A stretch of 64,000 nt of DNA from Cupriavidus sp. BIS7 (GCF_000292345.1 NZ_ALOU01000009.1:1-64000), one strand, 5' to 3'. Positions 41,373-50,916 are shown, counted from the stretch's first letter. Notes: generated from the letters alone by a model not told the origin. A program made the numbers and translations.

Positions 41373-41843
41373 ATGAAAGTGGCGTCCCATAAGGAGAAGA
41401 TCGACAAGCTGATGGCCCTGCGCCAGCGGCTCGATCCGCTCGAGGACTTTGAAATCTGGTTCTGGGCAGGCATGACGGCCGGCACGCATGCCGTGAACGC
41501 CGCCCTGCACCAGGCCGGCGTGACCCGCGACGACGACAAGTTCCCGACGCAGCCGCATGTCTACCTGTCGCGCCAGCCGGACGGCAGCCTGAAGACGGCA
41601 TTCGGTCCGCTGGGCGACGTGCTGCATGTGGGCCGCCCGAAAGTGGAGGCGCCGGTACCTGAGGACGTGGCGACGATGATGGAACAGATGGAAATCATCG
41701 AGCACTACCGCGACCCGTGCCTGCGCGACGGCCTGGCGCCTACCGCCGCAATCGCCGACGAATGCGATGCCGCGCTGCGCCGCTGCATGGCACTGCTGGC
41801 CGCACGCCTTGCCGAGCCTGTCACCGCGACGGAAGGAGCCTGA
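41373..41843 (+). CDS. Conserved protein of unknown function, paralog 1
   Basis: A 156-residue soluble protein, the first gene of the rightward operon, with GGAGACAGAGA before the ATG. It has no signal or membrane segment. The central MTAGTHAVNAALHQAG motif recurs in the next gene (MLAGTHWLNVLLHRVG), and both proteins end in helical alanine/leucine-rich tails, so the two are paralogs. Other features are a VPEDVATMMEQMEIIEHYRD helix and two Cys in the tail (CLRDG, CDAALRRC). I do not recognise the family. Position at the head of a catabolic operon suggests a subunit or chaperone of an enzyme of that pathway. Confidence 0.65.
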   Translation: MKVASHKEKIDKLMALRQRLDPLEDFEIWFWAGMTAGTHAVNAALHQAGVTRDDDKFPTQPHVYLSRQPDGSLKTAFGPLGDVLHVGRPKVEAPVPEDVATMMEQMEIIEHYRDPCLRDGLAPTAAIADECDAALRRCMALLAARLAEPVTATEGA

Positions 41844-41844
41844 C

Positions 41845-42219
41845 ATGCAGATTGATGCACATATCGCACTGGCGCGACGCATCGAGACCACGCTGCGCAA
41901 GCTGGGTCATGCCGACTACGAAATGCAGATCGAGGGAGCCATGCTCGCCGGCACGCACTGGCTGAACGTGCTGCTGCATCGCGTTGGCACCAATCCCCCG
42001 GCGCAGGACGTGTTCCACACGTACCTGCTCACCATCAACGAGTTCCGTCGGCTGGCCGTGGCAGCAGACCAGCCAATCCATGCGCTCGCCGAAATCGAGG
42101 ACATCCGCCCGCCGTTCGTGCGCGGCAACGTGCCCGGCGGCGAACAGGCGGCGGCGCGCGCGCTGGAGCTGCTGGCGCGGCTGCGCACGGCGGCACTTGA
42201 AGCCGCCGTGACCGCCTGA
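41845..42219 (+). CDS. Conserved protein of unknown function, paralog 2
   Basis: A 124-residue protein one base after the stop of its paralog, with GGAAGGAG before the ATG at 41845. The AGTHWLNVLLHRVG segment (about 36-49) aligns with AGTHAVNAALHQAG of the first protein. It is mainly helical and soluble. Tight coupling suggests the two products form a heterodimer in fixed ratio. The family is unknown to me. Confidence 0.65.
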   Translation: MQIDAHIALARRIETTLRKLGHADYEMQIEGAMLAGTHWLNVLLHRVGTNPPAQDVFHTYLLTINEFRRLAVAADQPIHALAEIEDIRPPFVRGNVPGGEQAAARALELLARLRTAALEAAVTA

Positions 42220-42262
42220 AGCACCTTCAGACAGTTCTACCGATACAGATAGGGAGTCAGCT

Positions 42263-43234
42263 TTGAAAGCAATTCGCGTAATTCCGGGCGCCGAAGGCGG
42301 CACCGTTGCAGTCCAGGACATCCCCGCGCCGGAAGCCGGCCCGGGACAGGTGCTGGTCAGGGTCCGCGCGGCGGGCCTGAACCGGGGCGAGATCAACCAG
42401 GCGCGCGAACTGCGCACGGGCAACACGATCACGGCCGGCGTGGAGTTCGCCGGCGAAGTCGCCGCCGTGGGTGAAGGCGTGGCGGGCTGGCGCCGGGGCG
42501 ACCGGGTCATGGGGCATGGCAAAGGCTGCCAGGCCGAGTTCGTGTTGGCGGACCCGATGGCACTGATGCCGGTCCCCGATAACCTGTCGTGGATCGACGC
42601 CGCTGCCTTCCCCAACGTCTTCATCACCGCCCATGACGCGCTGGTCGTCAACGGCGGGCTGAAGGCCGGCGAATCGGTGCTGGTAAACGGCGCCTCGGGC
42701 GGCGTGGCGATGGCGGCGATCCAGATCGCCTCGCTGATGGGCGCGCACCCGGTGATCGCGCAGTCGCGCTCGGCCGCCAAGCTGGACAAGCTCATGCAGT
42801 ACGGCGTGGACGTGGGCATCGACTCGTCGAAGGACAACCAGGTCGAGGCAGTGATGGCCGCGACCGACAACAAGGGCGTCGACATCATCATCGACACCGT
42901 GGGCGGCCCGGTCTTCGAGGACAACATCAAGAGCCTCGCCGTCAAGGGCCGGCTGGTCAACATCGCCCGCCTCGGCTCGCCCACCGCGCAGATCGACCTG
43001 ACGCCGGTCTGGCTCAAGCGCCTGCACATCATCGGCGTGACCTTCCGCACGCGCACCGAGCAGGAGCGCCTGGAATGCATCCAGGCCTGCGCGCGCGACA
43101 TGCTGCCGTTCCTGCGTGCCGGCCGCGTGCGCCTGCCGATCGACCGCACTTTTGCGCTTACCGACATCCACGCGGCGCACACCTACATGAAGCTGGATCA
43201 GCACGTCGGCAAGATCGTGCTGACGCTCGACTGA
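42263..43234 (+). CDS. Zinc-independent quinone-oxidoreductase-type dehydrogenase
   Basis: A 323-residue medium-chain dehydrogenase of the quinone oxidoreductase/zeta-crystallin kind. It starts with TTG at 42263, for which GGGAG at 6 nt is well placed. There is a GroES-like half (VQDIPAPEAGPGQVLVRVRAAGLNRGE), then the NADPH-binding fold with LVNGASGGVAMAAIQIASLMGA. No catalytic zinc cysteines are evident. These enzymes reduce enones or quinones, or dehydrogenate alcohols, with NADPH. It follows the paralog pair by 43 nt. Confidence 0.85.
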   Translation: MKAIRVIPGAEGGTVAVQDIPAPEAGPGQVLVRVRAAGLNRGEINQARELRTGNTITAGVEFAGEVAAVGEGVAGWRRGDRVMGHGKGCQAEFVLADPMALMPVPDNLSWIDAAAFPNVFITAHDALVVNGGLKAGESVLVNGASGGVAMAAIQIASLMGAHPVIAQSRSAAKLDKLMQYGVDVGIDSSKDNQVEAVMAATDNKGVDIIIDTVGGPVFEDNIKSLAVKGRLVNIARLGSPTAQIDLTPVWLKRLHIIGVTFRTRTEQERLECIQACARDMLPFLRAGRVRLPIDRTFALTDIHAAHTYMKLDQHVGKIVLTLD

Positions 43235-43292
43235 CCCCCGCACTACTACAAGACCATACTGATACATCACCAAGGATATTGAGGAGACTTCC

Positions 43293-44087
43293 ATGTCCAT
43301 CGTCATCAAGCCGCTCACCGGCTCCGTCGGCGCCGCCGTCACCGGGGTGAACCTGAACGACCCGATCAACGACGCCACCTTCAAGGTCCTGCACCAGGCC
43401 TTCCTTGAACACGGCATGCTGATCTTCCGCGGCCAGTTCCTGAAGCCCGAGGCGCAGGTGGCCTTCGCTCGCCTGTGGGGCACCCCGGTGCAGGGCAATC
43501 CACTGCTCAAGGGCCTGGCGGAGTTCCCGGAACTGTTCCAGGTCACGAACATCCCGAAGGAGACCGCCTCGACCGAAGCCTGGCATTCGGACTCGATCTA
43601 CACGCGGGTGCCGCCGAAGATTTCCATCCTGTCGGGCATCGTCATCCCGACTGGCGGCGACACGATGTGGTGCAACCAGTACAACTCGTACGAGCGCCTG
43701 TCACCGACCATGCAGCGCATGATCGAGGGCCTGCGCTGCACGTTCAGCGGTGCCCGCCTGGCGAAGATGACCGGCTCCGACAAGGTGCCGACGGCCACTC
43801 ACCCGATCGTGCGCACGCATCCGGAAACCGGCCGCAAGGCGCTGTATGTTGGCCACCCGGACACCGCCCTGTGCATCGAGGGCATGACGGTAGCCGAGAG
43901 CCGCCCGCTGCTCGACTTCCTGTACGAGCACTCGACCACGCCGGACAACGTCTACCGCCATATGTGGCAGGAAGGCGATGCGCTGATGTGGGACAACCGC
44001 TGCACCATGCACTACGCCGTACACGACTACGGCACCGCCCAACGCGTGCTCAACCGCGTGACGCTGGAAGGGGAAATCCCGGCGTAA
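43293..44087 (+). CDS. TauD/TfdA-family 2-oxoglutarate dioxygenase
   Basis: A 264-residue Fe(II)/2-oxoglutarate oxygenase. The iron ligands are His98 and Asp100 (WHSDSIY) and His240 (DNRCTMHYA), and Arg251 binds the 2-oxoglutarate carboxylate. GAGGAGA precedes the ATG. Relatives oxidise taurine, alkyl sulfates, 2,4-D and other ethers or acids by hydroxylation. It stands in an operon with redox and transhydrogenase genes, so it may start attack on the substrate. Specificity is not visible. Confidence 0.88.
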   Translation: MSIVIKPLTGSVGAAVTGVNLNDPINDATFKVLHQAFLEHGMLIFRGQFLKPEAQVAFARLWGTPVQGNPLLKGLAEFPELFQVTNIPKETASTEAWHSDSIYTRVPPKISILSGIVIPTGGDTMWCNQYNSYERLSPTMQRMIEGLRCTFSGARLAKMTGSDKVPTATHPIVRTHPETGRKALYVGHPDTALCIEGMTVAESRPLLDFLYEHSTTPDNVYRHMWQEGDALMWDNRCTMHYAVHDYGTAQRVLNRVTLEGEIPA

Positions 44088-44208
44088 GCCGCCCCGCTTG
44101 ACCCCGTGCCGGGCACATCGCCCGGCACGCGCCCCCTGACCCGTGGCGCCATTCGCTGCCAGAACGCATGACTGGCGAATGGCGCGCGGGGACATATGGA
44201 GATTCACC

Positions 44209-45327
44209 ATGCAGATCGGGATCCCGACTGAGATCCGGCCGGGAGAGGCACGTGTTGCCGCAACGCCGGAGACCGTCAAGAAATACATCACACAGGGCCA
44301 TCAGGTCGTGGTGCAAAGCGGCGCCGGCACGCGAGCGAGCCTGCCCGACGCGGCCTATGAGGCCGTCGGCGCCCGCATTGGCACCGCTGCCGAAGCGCTC
44401 GGCGCGGCGCTGGTACTGAAAGTTCGCGCGCCGGAGGCCGCGGAACTGGCTGGCATGAAGCCCGGCACCGCGCTGGTCGGCATGCTCAATCCGTTCGACA
44501 CCGAGAACAAGGCGCGCATGCAGGCCGCCGGCATCACGGCCTTCGCGCTGGAGGCCGCGCCGCGCACCACGCGTGCACAGAGCATGGACGTGCTGTCGTC
44601 GCAGGCCAATATCGCCGGCTACAAGGCCGTGCTGGTGGCCGCGCACCACTACCAGCGCTTCATGCCGATGCTGATGACGGCCGCGGGCACGGTCAAGGCC
44701 GCCCGCGTGCTGATTCTCGGCGCAGGTGTGGCGGGCCTGCAGGCGATTGCCACGGCCAAGCGACTGGGCGCCGTGATCGAGGCGTCCGACGTGCGCCCCG
44801 CGGTGAAGGAACAAATCGAATCGCTCGGCGCGAAGTTCCTCGACGTGCCGTTCATCACCGATGAAGAGCGCGAGATCGCGCAGGGCGTGGGCGGCTATGC
44901 GCGCCCGATGCCGGCGGACTGGATGAAACGCCAGGCCGAACTGGTGCACCAGCGCGCCACGCAGGCCGACATCGTCATCACCACCGCGCTGATCCCGGGC
45001 CGCAAGGCGCCCGTGCTGCTGCAGGAGGACACGGTCAAGCAGATGAAGCCGGGCTCGGTCATCGTCGACCTGGCCGCAGCGCAGGGCGGCAACTGCCCGC
45101 TGACCGTGGCCGACGAAGTGGTCGAACGCCACGGCGTCACGCTGGTCGGCCACACGAACCTGGCCAGCATGGTTGCAGCGGACGCATCCGCGCTCTATGC
45201 CCGCAACGTGCTCGACTTCCTCAAGCTGATTCTGGACAAGGAAGGCAAGCTCGTCATCGACCGGCAGGACGACATCGTCGCCGCCTGCCTGATCACGGGA
45301 CAGGAAGAAGCGGCGCTGGCCGGCTGA
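44209..45327 (+). CDS. pntAA: Proton-translocating NAD(P) transhydrogenase subunit alpha (part 1)
   Basis: A 372-residue NAD(H)-binding domain I of the transhydrogenase, started at the ATG at 44209 with GGAGATTCACC upstream. It begins with the family signature MQIGIPTEIRPGEARVAATP and has ILGAGVAGLQAIATAKRLGAVIEASDVRPAVKEQ (cofactor fold) and a QGGNCPL/HTNLASMV end. With the next two genes it forms the membrane enzyme that drives NADPH formation from NADH by the proton gradient. Such genes are uncommon inside catabolic operons. Confidence 0.92.
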   Translation: MQIGIPTEIRPGEARVAATPETVKKYITQGHQVVVQSGAGTRASLPDAAYEAVGARIGTAAEALGAALVLKVRAPEAAELAGMKPGTALVGMLNPFDTENKARMQAAGITAFALEAAPRTTRAQSMDVLSSQANIAGYKAVLVAAHHYQRFMPMLMTAAGTVKAARVLILGAGVAGLQAIATAKRLGAVIEASDVRPAVKEQIESLGAKFLDVPFITDEEREIAQGVGGYARPMPADWMKRQAELVHQRATQADIVITTALIPGRKAPVLLQEDTVKQMKPGSVIVDLAAAQGGNCPLTVADEVVERHGVTLVGHTNLASMVAADASALYARNVLDFLKLILDKEGKLVIDRQDDIVAACLITGQEEAALAG

Positions 45328-45356
45328 CCGGCTAACCGGAGACCAAGGAGACTCAA

Positions 45357-45713
45357 ATGGAAATGATCAATCACACGGTGATCAACCTGATCATCTTCGT
45401 GCTGGCGATCTACGTGGGCTACCACGTGGTCTGGACAGTCACGCCGGCCCTGCACACCCCGCTGATGGCCGTGACCAACGCCATCTCGGCCATCATCATT
45501 GTCGGCGCCATGCTGGCCGCCGGCCTGACCGAAGGCCCGACCGGGCGCGTGATGGGCACGCTGGCCGTGGCGCTGGCCGCCGTCAATGTGTTCGGCGGCT
45601 TCCTGGTCACGCAGCGCATGCTGGAAATGTTCAGGAAGAAGGCACCCAAGGCGGTGCCCGCCACCAAAGAAGCGGCTCGCGCTGAAGGCGTTCTTGTTGG
45701 GGAAGCGCGATGA
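45357..45713 (+). CDS. pntAB: Proton-translocating NAD(P) transhydrogenase subunit alpha (part 2)
   Basis: A 118-residue membrane subunit with three to four helices ([56 protein letters not shown]) and a basic tail. It corresponds to the second part of the split alpha subunit found in many alpha- and betaproteobacteria. Its start follows AAGGAGA; the stop overlaps pntB by 4 nt. Confidence 0.92.
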   Translation: MEMINHTVINLIIFVLAIYVGYHVVWTVTPALHTPLMAVTNAISAIIIVGAMLAAGLTEGPTGRVMGTLAVALAAVNVFGGFLVTQRMLEMFRKKAPKAVPATKEAARAEGVLVGEAR

Positions 45714-47179
45714 ACGGACTTTCAATGAATTCGGTGACCCTGCTCTACCTGGGCGCCTCTGTCTGCTTTATCCAGGCACTGAAGGGACTTTCCCACCCGA
45801 CGTCCGCCCGCAAGGGCAATGCCTTCGGCATGATCGGCATGGCGATTGCCGTGCTGACCACGGTGGCACTGATCGTCAAGCTGAAGAGCGAGTTTCTTGC
45901 TGCCGGCACGGCACAGTCCACGCTCGGCTCGGGGCTGACGCTGATTCTTGGCGCACTGGTGGTTGGCGGCGGCATCGGCGCCTACCTGGCGAAGAAGGTC
46001 GAGATGACCAAGATGCCCGAGTTGGTGGCGGCCATGCACTCGCTGATCGGTCTGGCGGCCGTGTGCATCGCGGTAGCTGCCGTGGCGGAGCCCGCCGCGT
46101 TCGGCATCACGGCTGCGGGTTCGCATGACATCCCGATGGGCAACCGCATCGAACTGTTCATCGGCTGCTTCGTCGGTGCCATCACGTTTTCGGGTTCGGT
46201 GATCGCGTTCGGCAAGCTGGCCGGCCGCTACAAGTTCCGCCTGTTCCAGGGTGCGCCGGTGGTGTTCGCGGGCCAGCACTGGCTGAACCTGCTGCTGGCA
46301 GTCGCCATGATCGGCTTCGGCATCGTGTTCTTCATGACGCAGCAGTGGACACCGTTCCTGGTGATGCTGGCCATCGCGTTCGTGCTCGGCGTGATGATCA
46401 TCATCCCGATCGGCGGCGCGGACATGCCGGTGGTGGTGTCGATGCTGAACTCGTACTCGGGCTGGGCAGCGGCAGGCATCGGCTTCTCGCTGAACAACCC
46501 GATGCTGATCATCGCCGGTTCGCTGGTGGGTTCTTCCGGTGCGATCCTCTCGTACATCATGTGCCGCGCGATGAACCGCTCGTTCTTCAACGTGATCCTG
46601 GGCGGCTTCGGTGGCGACGCCGCAGCGGCGACCAGTTCCGCTGGCGGCGCGCAGCGTCCGGTCAAGTCTGGCTCGGCGGATGATGCATCGTTCCTGATGG
46701 GCAACGCCGAGACGGTCATCATCGTCCCCGGCTACGGCCTGGCCGTGGCCCGTGCGCAGCACGCGCTCAAGGAACTGACGGAACTGCTCACCGAAAAGGG
46801 CGTGACCGTGAAGTACGCGATCCACCCGGTGGCGGGCCGCATGCCGGGCCACATGAACGTGCTGCTGGCCGAAGCCGAAGTGCCGTACGACCAGGTCTTC
46901 GAAATGGAGGACATCAACAGCGAGTTCGGCCAGGCCGACGTGGTGCTGGTGCTCGGCGCGAACGACGTGGTGAACCCGTCTGCCAAGACCGATCCGAAGT
47001 CACCGATCGCCGGCATGCCGATCCTGGAGGCGTACAAGGCCAAGACCATCATCGTCAACAAGCGTTCGATGGCGGCCGGCTACGCGGGCCTGGACAACGA
47101 ACTGTTCTACATGGACAAGACGATGATGGTGTTCGGCGACGCCAAGAAGGTGGTCGAGGACATGGTCAAGGCGATCTGA
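45710..47179 (+). CDS. pntB: Proton-translocating NAD(P) transhydrogenase subunit beta
   Basis: A 489-residue subunit with about nine helices and a C-terminal NADP(H)-binding domain III ([55 protein letters not shown] end). The start overlaps pntAB. Together with the two preceding genes it is complete, so the enzyme should be functional and can supply NADPH for oxygenases or reductases of this cluster. Confidence 0.93.
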   Translation: MNGLSMNSVTLLYLGASVCFIQALKGLSHPTSARKGNAFGMIGMAIAVLTTVALIVKLKSEFLAAGTAQSTLGSGLTLILGALVVGGGIGAYLAKKVEMTKMPELVAAMHSLIGLAAVCIAVAAVAEPAAFGITAAGSHDIPMGNRIELFIGCFVGAITFSGSVIAFGKLAGRYKFRLFQGAPVVFAGQHWLNLLLAVAMIGFGIVFFMTQQWTPFLVMLAIAFVLGVMIIIPIGGADMPVVVSMLNSYSGWAAAGIGFSLNNPMLIIAGSLVGSSGAILSYIMCRAMNRSFFNVILGGFGGDAAAATSSAGGAQRPVKSGSADDASFLMGNAETVIIVPGYGLAVARAQHALKELTELLTEKGVTVKYAIHPVAGRMPGHMNVLLAEAEVPYDQVFEMEDINSEFGQADVVLVLGANDVVNPSAKTDPKSPIAGMPILEAYKAKTIIVNKRSMAAGYAGLDNELFYMDKTMMVFGDAKKVVEDMVKAI

Positions 47180-47207
47180 CGTCCAGCACTACACGAGAGA
47201 CAACACC

Positions 47208-47996
47208 ATGAGCCAACCCCAATCCATGCCCAACCCGTTCGCCGACCTGCAGGGCCGCGTCGCCCTTGTCACCGGCGCCTTCGGCGGGCTTGGCCTGCAC
47301 TTCGCGAAGACGCTGGCGCGCGCCGGCTGCAAGGTCGCGCTGGCCGGCCGCCGCGTGGCCGAAGGCGAAGCGGTGCTGGCGGCGCTGCGCGAACAGGGCG
47401 CCACCGGCTGCGTGGTCGCGCTGGACGTGCGCGACCCGGCATCGGTCGAAGCCGCATTCGAGGCCGCGCGCCGCGAACTCGGGCCCATCGACATCGTCGT
47501 CAACAGCGCTGGCATCGCCACCACCGGCCCGGCGCTGGCCGTGACCGAAGACGACTGGCAGCGCGTGATCGACACCAACCTGAACGGCGCGTGGCGCGTG
47601 GCGCAGTGTGCCGCGCGGATGATGCGCGACACCGGCAACGGCGGCAGCATCATCAATATCGCGTCCATCCTGGGCATGCGCGTACTGCAGCAGGTGCCGG
47701 CCTACACCGCCGCCAAGGCGGGGCTGATTCACCTGACGCAGGCGCTGGCACTGGAGTGGGCACGCCACGGCATTCGCGTCAACGCCATCGCGCCGGGCTA
47801 CTTCGAGACCGACATCAACCGCGACTTCTTCGAGACGGAAAGCGGCCAGGCACTGGTGCGCCGCATCCCGCAACGCCGCCTTGGCCAGCCCGCGCAACTG
47901 GACGGCGCGTTGCTGCTGCTCGCGTCCGACGCTTCGTCCTACATGACCGGCACGGTGCTGCCGGTCGACGGCGGCCATATGGTCAGCACGCTCTGA
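47208..47996 (+). CDS. SDR-family oxidoreductase
   Basis: A 262-residue classical SDR. VTGAFGGLG opens the Rossmann fold, NSAG and NIASILG supply Asn and Ser, and YTAAKAG the catalytic Tyr-Lys. The end GGHMVSTL is typical of 3-oxoacyl- and 2-hydroxyacyl-type enzymes. It lies between pntB (28 nt) and the phosphotransferase gene (15 nt). An SDR next to an ACAD10/11-type kinase also occurs in the levulinate/4-hydroxyvalerate pathway, where it interconverts 4-oxo- and 4-hydroxyacyl-CoA. That role is inferred. Confidence 0.85.
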   Translation: MSQPQSMPNPFADLQGRVALVTGAFGGLGLHFAKTLARAGCKVALAGRRVAEGEAVLAALREQGATGCVVALDVRDPASVEAAFEAARRELGPIDIVVNSAGIATTGPALAVTEDDWQRVIDTNLNGAWRVAQCAARMMRDTGNGGSIINIASILGMRVLQQVPAYTAAKAGLIHLTQALALEWARHGIRVNAIAPGYFETDINRDFFETESGQALVRRIPQRRLGQPAQLDGALLLLASDASSYMTGTVLPVDGGHMVSTL

Positions 47997-48011
47997 CCAC
48001 GGGAGATCACC

Positions 48012-49106
48012 ATGCCAGCCACCATGTCAGCCACTGCTCATCCGCCGCCCGTGGCCAAGCCGGGCACCGGCGGCGCACCGTTCGACACCGGCCCCCTCGC
48101 CCGCCTGCTGCTTGCGCGCGGGCTGATCGACTACCCGGTACTGACCGTCGACCGCCTCGCCGGCGGGCAGTCGAACCCGACCTACCGCATTGCCTGCGGA
48201 CCGCGCCAGTACGTGCTGCGCACCAAGCCGCCGGGGCAGTTGCTGTCATCGGCGCACGCCGTGGACCGCGAGTACCGCGTGATGCAGGCGCTGCAGGACA
48301 GCGAAGTGCCCGTGCCGCGCACGTATCTTTATAGCGAAGACACGTCGATCGTCGGCAGCCCCTTCTACGTGATGGAGTTCCTGCAGGGCCGCGTGCTGGT
48401 CGACCAGTCGCTGCCGGGCATACCGCAGGCGCAACGCACCGCCATGTACCGGGAGATGAACCGCGTCATCGGCGCGCTGCACCGGGTGGACTTCAGCGCC
48501 GTTGGCCTGGACGACTACGGCAAGCACGGCGGCTACATCGCCCGTCAAGTGCGCCGCTGGGCCACGCAGTGCCGGGAAGCCGGCATGGACGACAACCCGG
48601 CACTGGCCGCCCTTGTGGATTGGCTGCCCGCACACGTGCCCGATGGCGACAGCACCTGCATCGTCCACGGCGATTTCCGCCTGGACAACCTGGTCTTCCA
48701 CCCGACCGAGGCGCGCGTCATTGGCGTGCTCGACTGGGAGTTGTCGACGCTGGGCGACCCGATGGCCGACCTTGCCTATCACTGCATGAGCTGGCACATC
48801 CCGGCCCACCTGTGGCGCGGCATTGGCGGCCTGGACCTGCAGGCGCTTGGCATCCCCGACGAGGCCACCTACCTGCAGTGGTACGGCAGCACCAATGGCA
48901 CGCGGTCGATGGAGCACTGGGACTTCTATCTTGCGTACAACCTGTTCCGCCTTGCCGCGATCATGCATGGCATTGCGCAGCGCGCAAAACAGGGCAACGC
49001 ATCGAGCCAGGACGCCGTGGAGACGGGCCGCAAGGCCATCCCGCTGGCCGAACTCGGCTGGAAATACGCGCAGCGGTATGCGCAGCGGCAGCGCCAGACA
49101 GACTGA
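48012..49106 (+). CDS. Phosphotransferase of the ACAD10/11 kinase type
   Basis: A 364-residue aminoglycoside-phosphotransferase-fold protein. VLRTKPPG gives the nucleotide Lys (K72); HGDFRLDNL holds the catalytic Asp221, and the metal-binding Asp241 is in LDWELSTLGDP. This subfamily is the bacterial equivalent of the N-terminal domain of human ACAD10/ACAD11 and of LvaA in Pseudomonas, which phosphorylates 4-hydroxyacyl-CoA. It closes the rightward operon before a terminator. An ACAD10/11-like dehydrogenase is encoded at 30590. A different hydroxyl substrate is possible. Confidence 0.85.
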   Translation: MPATMSATAHPPPVAKPGTGGAPFDTGPLARLLLARGLIDYPVLTVDRLAGGQSNPTYRIACGPRQYVLRTKPPGQLLSSAHAVDREYRVMQALQDSEVPVPRTYLYSEDTSIVGSPFYVMEFLQGRVLVDQSLPGIPQAQRTAMYREMNRVIGALHRVDFSAVGLDDYGKHGGYIARQVRRWATQCREAGMDDNPALAALVDWLPAHVPDGDSTCIVHGDFRLDNLVFHPTEARVIGVLDWELSTLGDPMADLAYHCMSWHIPAHLWRGIGGLDLQALGIPDEATYLQWYGSTNGTRSMEHWDFYLAYNLFRLAAIMHGIAQRAKQGNASSQDAVETGRKAIPLAELGWKYAQRYAQRQRQTD

Positions 49107-49202
49107 CCGCAACCTGACCGAAACCTGAGCGCCGCGACCCGGCACCGTGGATTCGCGGCCCCCCTTCTTGCAGGACCGGCGCTCTGTGCGCCCGTCTCCA
49201 TT

Positions 49203-49239
49203 CCGCCCGGACGGCTCCAGCCGCTCCGGGCGGCTTTCT
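49203..49239 (+). terminator. Hairpin terminator of the rightward operon
   Basis: CCGCCCGGA (49203-49211) and TCCGGGCGG (49225-49233) form a 9-bp stem with a 13-nt loop and are followed by CTTTCT, about 97 bp after the phosphotransferase stop. It marks the end of the 41.4-49.1 kb transcription unit. Confidence 0.65.
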
Positions 49240-49269
49240 ATGCACGCCACGATGTGGCGCCTGGCGCGG

Positions 49270-49290
49270 GTGTTCTGATTTTCAGAACAC
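49270..49290. promoter_or_regulatory. Perfect palindrome before the aldehyde dehydrogenase operon
   Basis: GTGTTCTGA, a TTT loop and TCAGAACAC: 9-bp arms, perfect. It lies 93 bp before the ALDH start at 49383 in a 276-bp gap that also holds the upstream terminator. It is a likely operator, for example of the LysR regulator at the end of that operon, though it could also form a hairpin in RNA. Confidence 0.5.
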
Positions 49291-49382
49291 GATTGCGGAT
49301 CGCGTGTCATTGAACGCGCCGTAGCCGCCAACGATACTGGCCCACACGAACACAACTGACCCTGACCAACTGGAGCATGCAA

Positions 49383-50894
49383 ATGGATCAATCGAAAGCG
49401 GAATTCCTGGTAGCGGCCTTCGCCGAGTTCTTTCCTGGCGCCACGGAAATTGGCTCGTATGTAGGAGGCAGGCTGATTCCGGGCAGTGGCGACGAAATCC
49501 AGTTGTTCGACCCTGCAACCGGCGAAAAGAGCGTCAGCTATCGCGACGCTGGCGCCCAGGTTGCCGAGCTTGCCTGCGCTGCCGCCTACGAGGCGCAGAA
49601 GACCTGGTGGGGTATGACCCACGCCGCGCGCGGACGCATGCTGTTCGCGGTGGCCGCGAAGATTCGCGAGCACGGCGAAGCGCTCGCGCGCCTTGAGTCG
49701 ATCTCGACCGGCAAGCCCATCCGCGACAGCCGCCGCGAGGCCGAAATGGTGGCCGAGATGTTCGAGTTCTACGCAGGCTGGACCGACAAGTTCCATGGCG
49801 ACGTGATCGCCGTGCCCACCACGCACCTCAACTACACGCGCCGCGAGCCGTACGGCACCATCCTCCATGTCACGCCGTGGAATATCCCGATTCTGTCGTT
49901 CGGCTGGCAGGTCGCGCCGACCATCGCAGTGGGCAATGGCGTGCTGCTCAAGCCGTCGGAGCTGACGCCGTTCACGTCGCTGGCGGTGGCCTCGCTGGCC
50001 GAGAAGGCCGGCCTGCCCGCCGGGCTCGTCAACGTGCTGGCCGGCTACGGTCACACAACCGCCCAGGCGGCAATCGCTAACGGCATCGTGCGCAAGGTCG
50101 TCTTCGTGGGTTCGCCCGCGACGGGCGCCAAGATCGCCGAATCCGCCGCGCGCCACCTGATCCCGTGCATCCTCGAACTCGGCGGCAAATCGGCCAATAT
50201 CGTCTTCGACGACGCCAACCTGGACATGGCTGCCATCGGCGCCCAGGCGGCTGTCTTTTCGGGTACGGGCCAGAGCTGCACGGCCGGATCGCGCCTGCTT
50301 GTGCAGCGCAGCGTCTACGACGAAATGATCGAGCGCGTGGCCAAGGGCGCGCGCAGCCTGCGCGTCGGGCATCCGCTCGAAGCGTCGACCGAGATCGGGC
50401 CGGTCAGCAACCGTGGCCAGTACGAGCACATCAAGCGGATGATCGTTGCCGGCGTCGCGGAAGGCGCGCAGCTCGCGGCCGGCACCACCAACTTCGAGCC
50501 AGGCGGCTACTACGTCCAGCCGACGCTGTTCGCCGGCGTCTCCAACGAGATGCAGGTCGCCCGCACCGAGATCTTCGGTCCGGTGATCGCCGCGATTCCG
50601 TTCGACACCGAGGAAGAGGCCATCGCGATCGCCAACGACAACGAGTTCGGCCTGGCCGGCGCAGTGTGGACCGGCGACGTGGGCCGCGCCCACCGCGTGG
50701 CGGGTCAGGTGGACGCAGGCACGTTCTGGATCAACGGCTACCGCTCCGTGCACGTTGCCTCGCCGTTCGGCGGCTACAAGAACAGCGGCTACGGGCGCAC
50801 GAGCGGCGTGGAGGCGCTCTACGAATACACCCAGACGAAGAGCGTCTGGGTGCAGACCTCCGCCACGCCGACCAACCGCGTCGGTCGTACGTGA
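49383..50894 (+). CDS. NAD(P)-dependent aldehyde dehydrogenase
   Basis: A 503-residue aldehyde dehydrogenase of the broad betaine-aldehyde/phenylacetaldehyde type, with Glu265 (LELGGKSANIV) and the nucleophile Cys299 (GTGQSCTAGS). The cofactor loop FVGSPATGAKI precedes. The ATG at 49383 is favoured because GGAG stands 7 nt before it; another ATG sits 6 nt upstream at 49377. First gene of an operon with a GMC alcohol dehydrogenase, which would deliver its aldehyde. Product is the carboxylic acid. Confidence 0.9.
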   Translation: MDQSKAEFLVAAFAEFFPGATEIGSYVGGRLIPGSGDEIQLFDPATGEKSVSYRDAGAQVAELACAAAYEAQKTWWGMTHAARGRMLFAVAAKIREHGEALARLESISTGKPIRDSRREAEMVAEMFEFYAGWTDKFHGDVIAVPTTHLNYTRREPYGTILHVTPWNIPILSFGWQVAPTIAVGNGVLLKPSELTPFTSLAVASLAEKAGLPAGLVNVLAGYGHTTAQAAIANGIVRKVVFVGSPATGAKIAESAARHLIPCILELGGKSANIVFDDANLDMAAIGAQAAVFSGTGQSCTAGSRLLVQRSVYDEMIERVAKGARSLRVGHPLEASTEIGPVSNRGQYEHIKRMIVAGVAEGAQLAAGTTNFEPGGYYVQPTLFAGVSNEMQVARTEIFGPVIAAIPFDTEEEAIAIANDNEFGLAGAVWTGDVGRAHRVAGQVDAGTFWINGYRSVHVASPFGGYKNSGYGRTSGVEALYEYTQTKSVWVQTSATPTNRVGRT

Positions 50895-50916
50895 GATCGC
50901 AGGAGCCGTTCGGAAC

